In this document: positions 61,687 through 64,000 of the stretch, one piece after another | Numbering within the stretch: the stretch's first letter is position 1 | How the letters are laid out: every line of letters starts with the position of its first letter | Assembly: GCF_014192095.1 (NCBI RefSeq) | Contig: NZ_JACHXN010000017.1 | Coordinates: 62,001 to 126,000 of the forward strand | From: Phyllobacterium trifolii | Lineage (GTDB): Bacteria; Pseudomonadota; Alphaproteobacteria; Rhizobiales; Rhizobiaceae | Direction of reading: 5' to 3' | DNA length: 64,000 nt | Notes under the pieces: model-generated | What the model saw: only the letters and a program-made list of their open reading frames with translations | What the model was told of the DNA's origin: nothing | Database searches by the model: none | Translations under genes and position numbers: made by a program

Positions 61687-62067
61687 ATGGCTGTCAGCGT
61701 TCGTTATTTCGTCGATGATGTCGATTCCGCGATTGCATTCTACACGCAATCGCTCGGCTTCGCGGTCGCCATGCATCCCGCTCCCAGCTTCGCCATGCTG
61801 ACCAGAGGGCATCTTCGCCTGTTGCTGAATGGGACGACGGGACCCGGTGGCGCGTCCCAGCCCATGCCGGATGGACGCCGGCCGGAACCCGGCGGATGGA
61901 ACCGCATCCAGTTAGAGGTCGAAAACATCGAAGACGAGGTCGAACGCCTCCGGACATCTGGCGCCAGATTTCGCAACGAGATCGTGACCGGGATGGGTGG
62001 CAAGCAGGTTCTCGTCGACGACCCGGCTGGCAACCCCATCGAATTGCTCGAGCCGCCCCACAAGTAG
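61687..62067 (+). CDS. VOC family (glyoxalase/bleomycin-resistance fold) protein
   Basis: The 126-residue protein has two beta-alpha-beta-beta-beta modules: VRYFVDDVDSAIAFYTQSLGF (about 5-25) and GGWNRIQLEVENIEDEVERLR, with a C-terminal VLVDDPAGNPIELLEP typical of this fold. The metal-ligand Glu in IELLEP is present. Substrate unknown. GAAGGAGG precedes the start 13 bases after the chrA stop, so it is probably co-transcribed with padR-chrA. Confidence 0.9.
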   Translation: MAVSVRYFVDDVDSAIAFYTQSLGFAVAMHPAPSFAMLTRGHLRLLLNGTTGPGGASQPMPDGRRPEPGGWNRIQLEVENIEDEVERLRTSGARFRNEIVTGMGGKQVLVDDPAGNPIELLEPPHK

Positions 62068-62509
62068 CTTTCAGCAGTCTCTAGATTTCATCCGAGAGCC
62101 AGTTTTTAGGCCGAACTGTCAGGATATGTCGCAGAACTCGGCGCGCCGTTTTCCTGTGCGCCGATATCGTGCCGGAGTTGGAACCACGACCGGATCACGC
62201 GAGCTATACTGCTTCCAGACTCTCGGTCCTGAAGAATGAGAAACGGTTCCTCTTTTCTGCGGCCGCGCATGCGCAAAGGGCAGTGGCCTATCTCTACGAT
62301 CTTCAGCCTATGGCGTAACAACGTGCGGCTTGGCCGCGCGCTATTGATGCCGGTAATCGCCGCATCTGTCTCAAAGCCACGCTTTCGGCGACGATGCCGG
62401 AACTATGCTGTGAAAGTTGGGCAGCAGGACCTGAGCCGTTGGTTCGGATCGATGCTCTCCACAATGCGCATTCAGATTATGAACGCCTTCGCAGAGTTGG
62501 AATTTCATT
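62068..62509. other. Stretch without a recognised gene
   Basis: No family is recognised on either strand; short overlapping frames look random. It runs into the broken gene at 62510, so this may be decayed DNA. Confidence 0.45.
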
Positions 62510-62644
62510 ATGAATGTTGTTGTAAGAACTTATTCAGGTAAGGGCGCGAGATAGCTATTTGCACTGTTGGAGGAGCGCAAGGCGGAAATTGAACAGCTTT
62601 TGCGTACAACCCGGGGATTTGTGAGCTATCCATGGGCACGATAA
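62510..62644 (+). pseudogene. Broken small ABM-like (antibiotic biosynthesis monooxygenase fold) gene
   Basis: The frame reads MNVVVRTYSGKGAR, a TAG at 62552-62554, then LFALLEERKAEIEQLLRTTR and GFVSYPWAR before a TAA at 62642. From memory, intact rhizobial proteins read MNVVVRxYSGKGAxELFxLLEERKAE and continue for about 90 residues. The TAG stands where a Glu codon (GAG) is expected. The 3' half is scrambled, with weak traces up to about 62720. Confidence 0.72.
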
Positions 62645-62725
62645 TCATTCACGCTACAACTCGTAGTTCGACATTTCGGTCGCGAAACCAGTCGGGACCG
62701 CTTTGTCATCATGGCCGGTTGCTTC

Positions 62726-62923
62726 TCAGTCGACGTTCCAGTGCAGCCCCCTATCTTTCCAGACATGTTTCATTTTCAGCATTATCTGTTCCGAGCTTCG
62801 ATGTGGAAATTCTCGGGCGAGCGCAGGAACGAGCTTTAACACGTCTGCCCTTTTCGGCAGCGCATCACTCGCAAATTTGGCCTGCGCATTGATTTCCAGA
62901 TTCAGCCTGTCGTGATCGGTCAT
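62726..62923 (-). CDS. Small conserved hypothetical protein
   Basis: A 65-residue product beginning MTDHDRLNLEINAQAKF, followed by SDALPKRADVLKLVPALAREF and a basic C-terminus ending GLHWNVD. Amphipathic helices are likely. It overlaps the zinc-ribbon gene upstream by 4 bases (ATGA), which supports both as real and co-transcribed. No function known to me. Confidence 0.6.
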   Translation of the reverse strand: MTDHDRLNLEINAQAKFASDALPKRADVLKLVPALAREFPHRSSEQIMLKMKHVWKDRGLHWNVD

Positions 62924-63285
62924 GGATGGTTGTGAGGCTTTACACCAGGAGGCGCACTCGCCCGGTCTAATCCTGAGCTTTCCGGCGCTTCCGGTCTCTC
63001 GGACTCGATCAGTGCCACCCGCAACTGTTCTTGGCCACCGCTCGCCAACTCATGCGCATGAACTGTGTCTTGGTCGATCCGGACAAATTGGCCCTTGTCG
63101 AGCCGGAACGCGCCGTTCATTCCGCCTTGCTTGAAGAAGTCGGCTTCCAACTCTCCCCAATATCCAAGGTACTCTCCGCAGCTAGCGCAGTTAATAGGCG
63201 TGTGGCCCGATACATCCTCGGGAATTCTAAGGTAGATTGTCTTGCAGTTCGGGCAGTCCAGCTTGTGGTCCAGTTCCTGAGACAT
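62920..63285 (-). CDS. Small zinc-ribbon protein
   Basis: The 121-residue product has LDCPNCKTIYLRIPEDV and INCASCGEYLGYWGELEADF. The two Cys-x2-Cys pairs 21-22 residues apart (about 11-14 and 33-36) suggest a structural zinc ribbon. The C-terminal half is polar and low in order. It forms a two-gene unit with the small protein at 62726-62923. Similar small proteins occur in Rhizobiaceae; role unknown. Confidence 0.65.
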   Translation of the reverse strand: MSQELDHKLDCPNCKTIYLRIPEDVSGHTPINCASCGEYLGYWGELEADFFKQGGMNGAFRLDKGQFVRIDQDTVHAHELASGGQEQLRVALIESERPEAPESSGLDRASAPPGVKPHNHP

Positions 63286-63377
63286 CTTCGAGATCCCATG
63301 AAAGAGGCACTGACCTGCATACGAATATTATAGAATTTTAAGTTTGCAACCTTGTGTCTGCCAGCAGACGAATCCCC

Positions 63378-63635
63378 TCAGGTCAAGCGGAAGTCAGACA
63401 CACCTCTTGGCTTGCCCTTATGCCGCCGAAAAGACTTGCCAGCCGGTGATCCACGTTCCGGCTCATCCACATGGTTGCCTGCTTCCTTGGCGGCTTGGAT
63501 AAACGCAAAATGTGCGGTACCCGGTGAGAGGTTTCTTTCAAGACAGGATAGTAGTGCATGCTTCTGGCAGACAAGCCGCTTGTGGAAGTGAGGTCTGACG
63601 CTGACGCTCATCGGCGCCGGAACCTCTGCTTGCAA
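63378..63635 (-). CDS. Possible small hypothetical protein
   Basis: An 85-codon minus-strand frame. The middle (KRLVCQKHALLSCLERNLS and GTAHFAFIQAAKEAGNHVD) looks protein-like, with a plausible conserved helical region. No strong ribosome binding site is seen and starts at residue 1 or 9 are equally possible. It may be a real small gene or a remnant. Confidence 0.4.
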   Translation of the reverse strand: MQAEVPAPMSVSVRPHFHKRLVCQKHALLSCLERNLSPGTAHFAFIQAAKEAGNHVDEPERGSPAGKSFRRHKGKPRGVSDFRLT

Positions 63636-64000
63636 TAGGGGATAGCCAGCAAAAGTTTGATGCGAGCGGTGGCTGCTTGATCGTTCCTTTTGTGAACCAA
63701 TCGATAGTTAAGGTTGCGTCTCTTCGATTGGGTCGATCTTTATCTCTGTCGACAAAGCGAAGTCGTCGAGATCCTCTGCCACGACACTTTGACTTCGGGC
63801 AGGTCGGGCCTCTGCTCATCCCAAGGGGAGTGGGACCAGAAATGCATTCAAACTTAATCGCGAGTCAGTGGAGGTACTTGGGCCGGCTTGCTATTATCAT
63901 GGACATGTCGCGGACGTTGGTTCCCATCGGCTCTGTCACAAACTCAAACAAATTGATTTCACGTTTTGCGGTCATACTAGCTATTCTCTCGTAGTCTCTT
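63636..64000. other. Right edge of the window, no gene supported
   Basis: Only very short frames occur. One of 36 codons on the minus strand (63865-63975, starting MTAKREINLFEF) reads well but ends abruptly, so it could be the start of a broken gene. Confidence 0.4.

Noticed and set aside
1-64000. CRISPR array, tRNA or rRNA genes, complete insertion sequences, phage structural genes
   Set aside because: Looked for by reading; no regularly spaced repeats, no cloverleaf-like conserved arms, no transposase motifs and no phage modules were found. Short or divergent RNA genes could be missed without a covariance-model scan.

Overview
The window looks like an accessory or catabolic region of an alphaproteobacterium of the order Hyphomicrobiales (Rhizobiaceae, Phyllobacteriaceae or Brucellaceae). 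Gene families point that way: rhizobial small conserved proteins, a DUF2161 protein, a rhizobial-type class III adenylate cyclase, a YkuD L,D-transpeptidase and many solute-binding-protein transporters. I could not run a search, so genus is not assigned. No rRNA, tRNA, CRISPR array or intact insertion sequence was seen. Several broken genes and a small dispersed repeat mark a rearranged, accessory-like region.

Layout. 1-7.4 kb: a partial amidase, a TetR/MBL-hydrolase pair, a periplasmic NTF2-like protein, a broken HlyD-type adaptor gene, cspA, an HNH-like small protein and a DUF2161 nuclease-fold protein. 7.5-17.7 kb: a compact sugar locus. One arm (minus strand) carries a DeoR regulator, FGGY kinase, ribose-type ABC importer and a tagatose-3-epimerase-like enzyme. 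The divergent arm carries a class II aldolase, a second FGGY kinase and a HAD-IIA hydrolase. 18-21.4 kb: L,D-transpeptidase, adenylate cyclase and a decayed quinone oxidoreductase. 21.5-32.7 kb: a sugar or sugar-acid locus with two TIM-barrel epimerases, an enolase-superfamily dehydratase, a GntR regulator, a 2-hydroxyacid dehydrogenase and an ABC importer that has two different ATPases and a small membrane protein. TGGTNNNACCA-type sites upstream of both arms suggest one GntR regulon. 32.7-37.2 kb: a TetR-controlled operon of a Tm-1-like protein, a PEP-hydrolase-family TIM barrel, a cupin and an M24 metallohydrolase; its chemistry is not known to me.

37.4-56.7 kb is the most interesting part. 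A GntR regulator, two class V PLP enzymes and an amino-acid-type importer lacking an ATPase precede a probable isatin hydrolase and a two-subunit indolepyruvate-oxidoreductase-like 2-oxoacid oxidoreductase. These converge on a MarR-controlled operon for hybrid CoA-dependent anthranilate degradation: aryl-CoA ligase, 2-aminobenzoyl-CoA monooxygenase/reductase, RidA, SDR, acyl-CoA dehydrogenase, two enoyl-CoA hydratases and 3-hydroxyacyl-CoA dehydrogenase. My reading is an isatin (indole, indole-acetate or tryptophan-derived) pathway: isatin to isatinate (2-aminophenylglyoxylate), oxidative decarboxylation to 2-aminobenzoyl-CoA or anthranilate, dearomatisation, then beta-oxidation.

57-64 kb: a DUF1254 protein, an alpha/beta hydrolase, a PadR-ChrA-VOC unit and a two-gene unit of small conserved proteins with a zinc ribbon, with decayed sequence between them.
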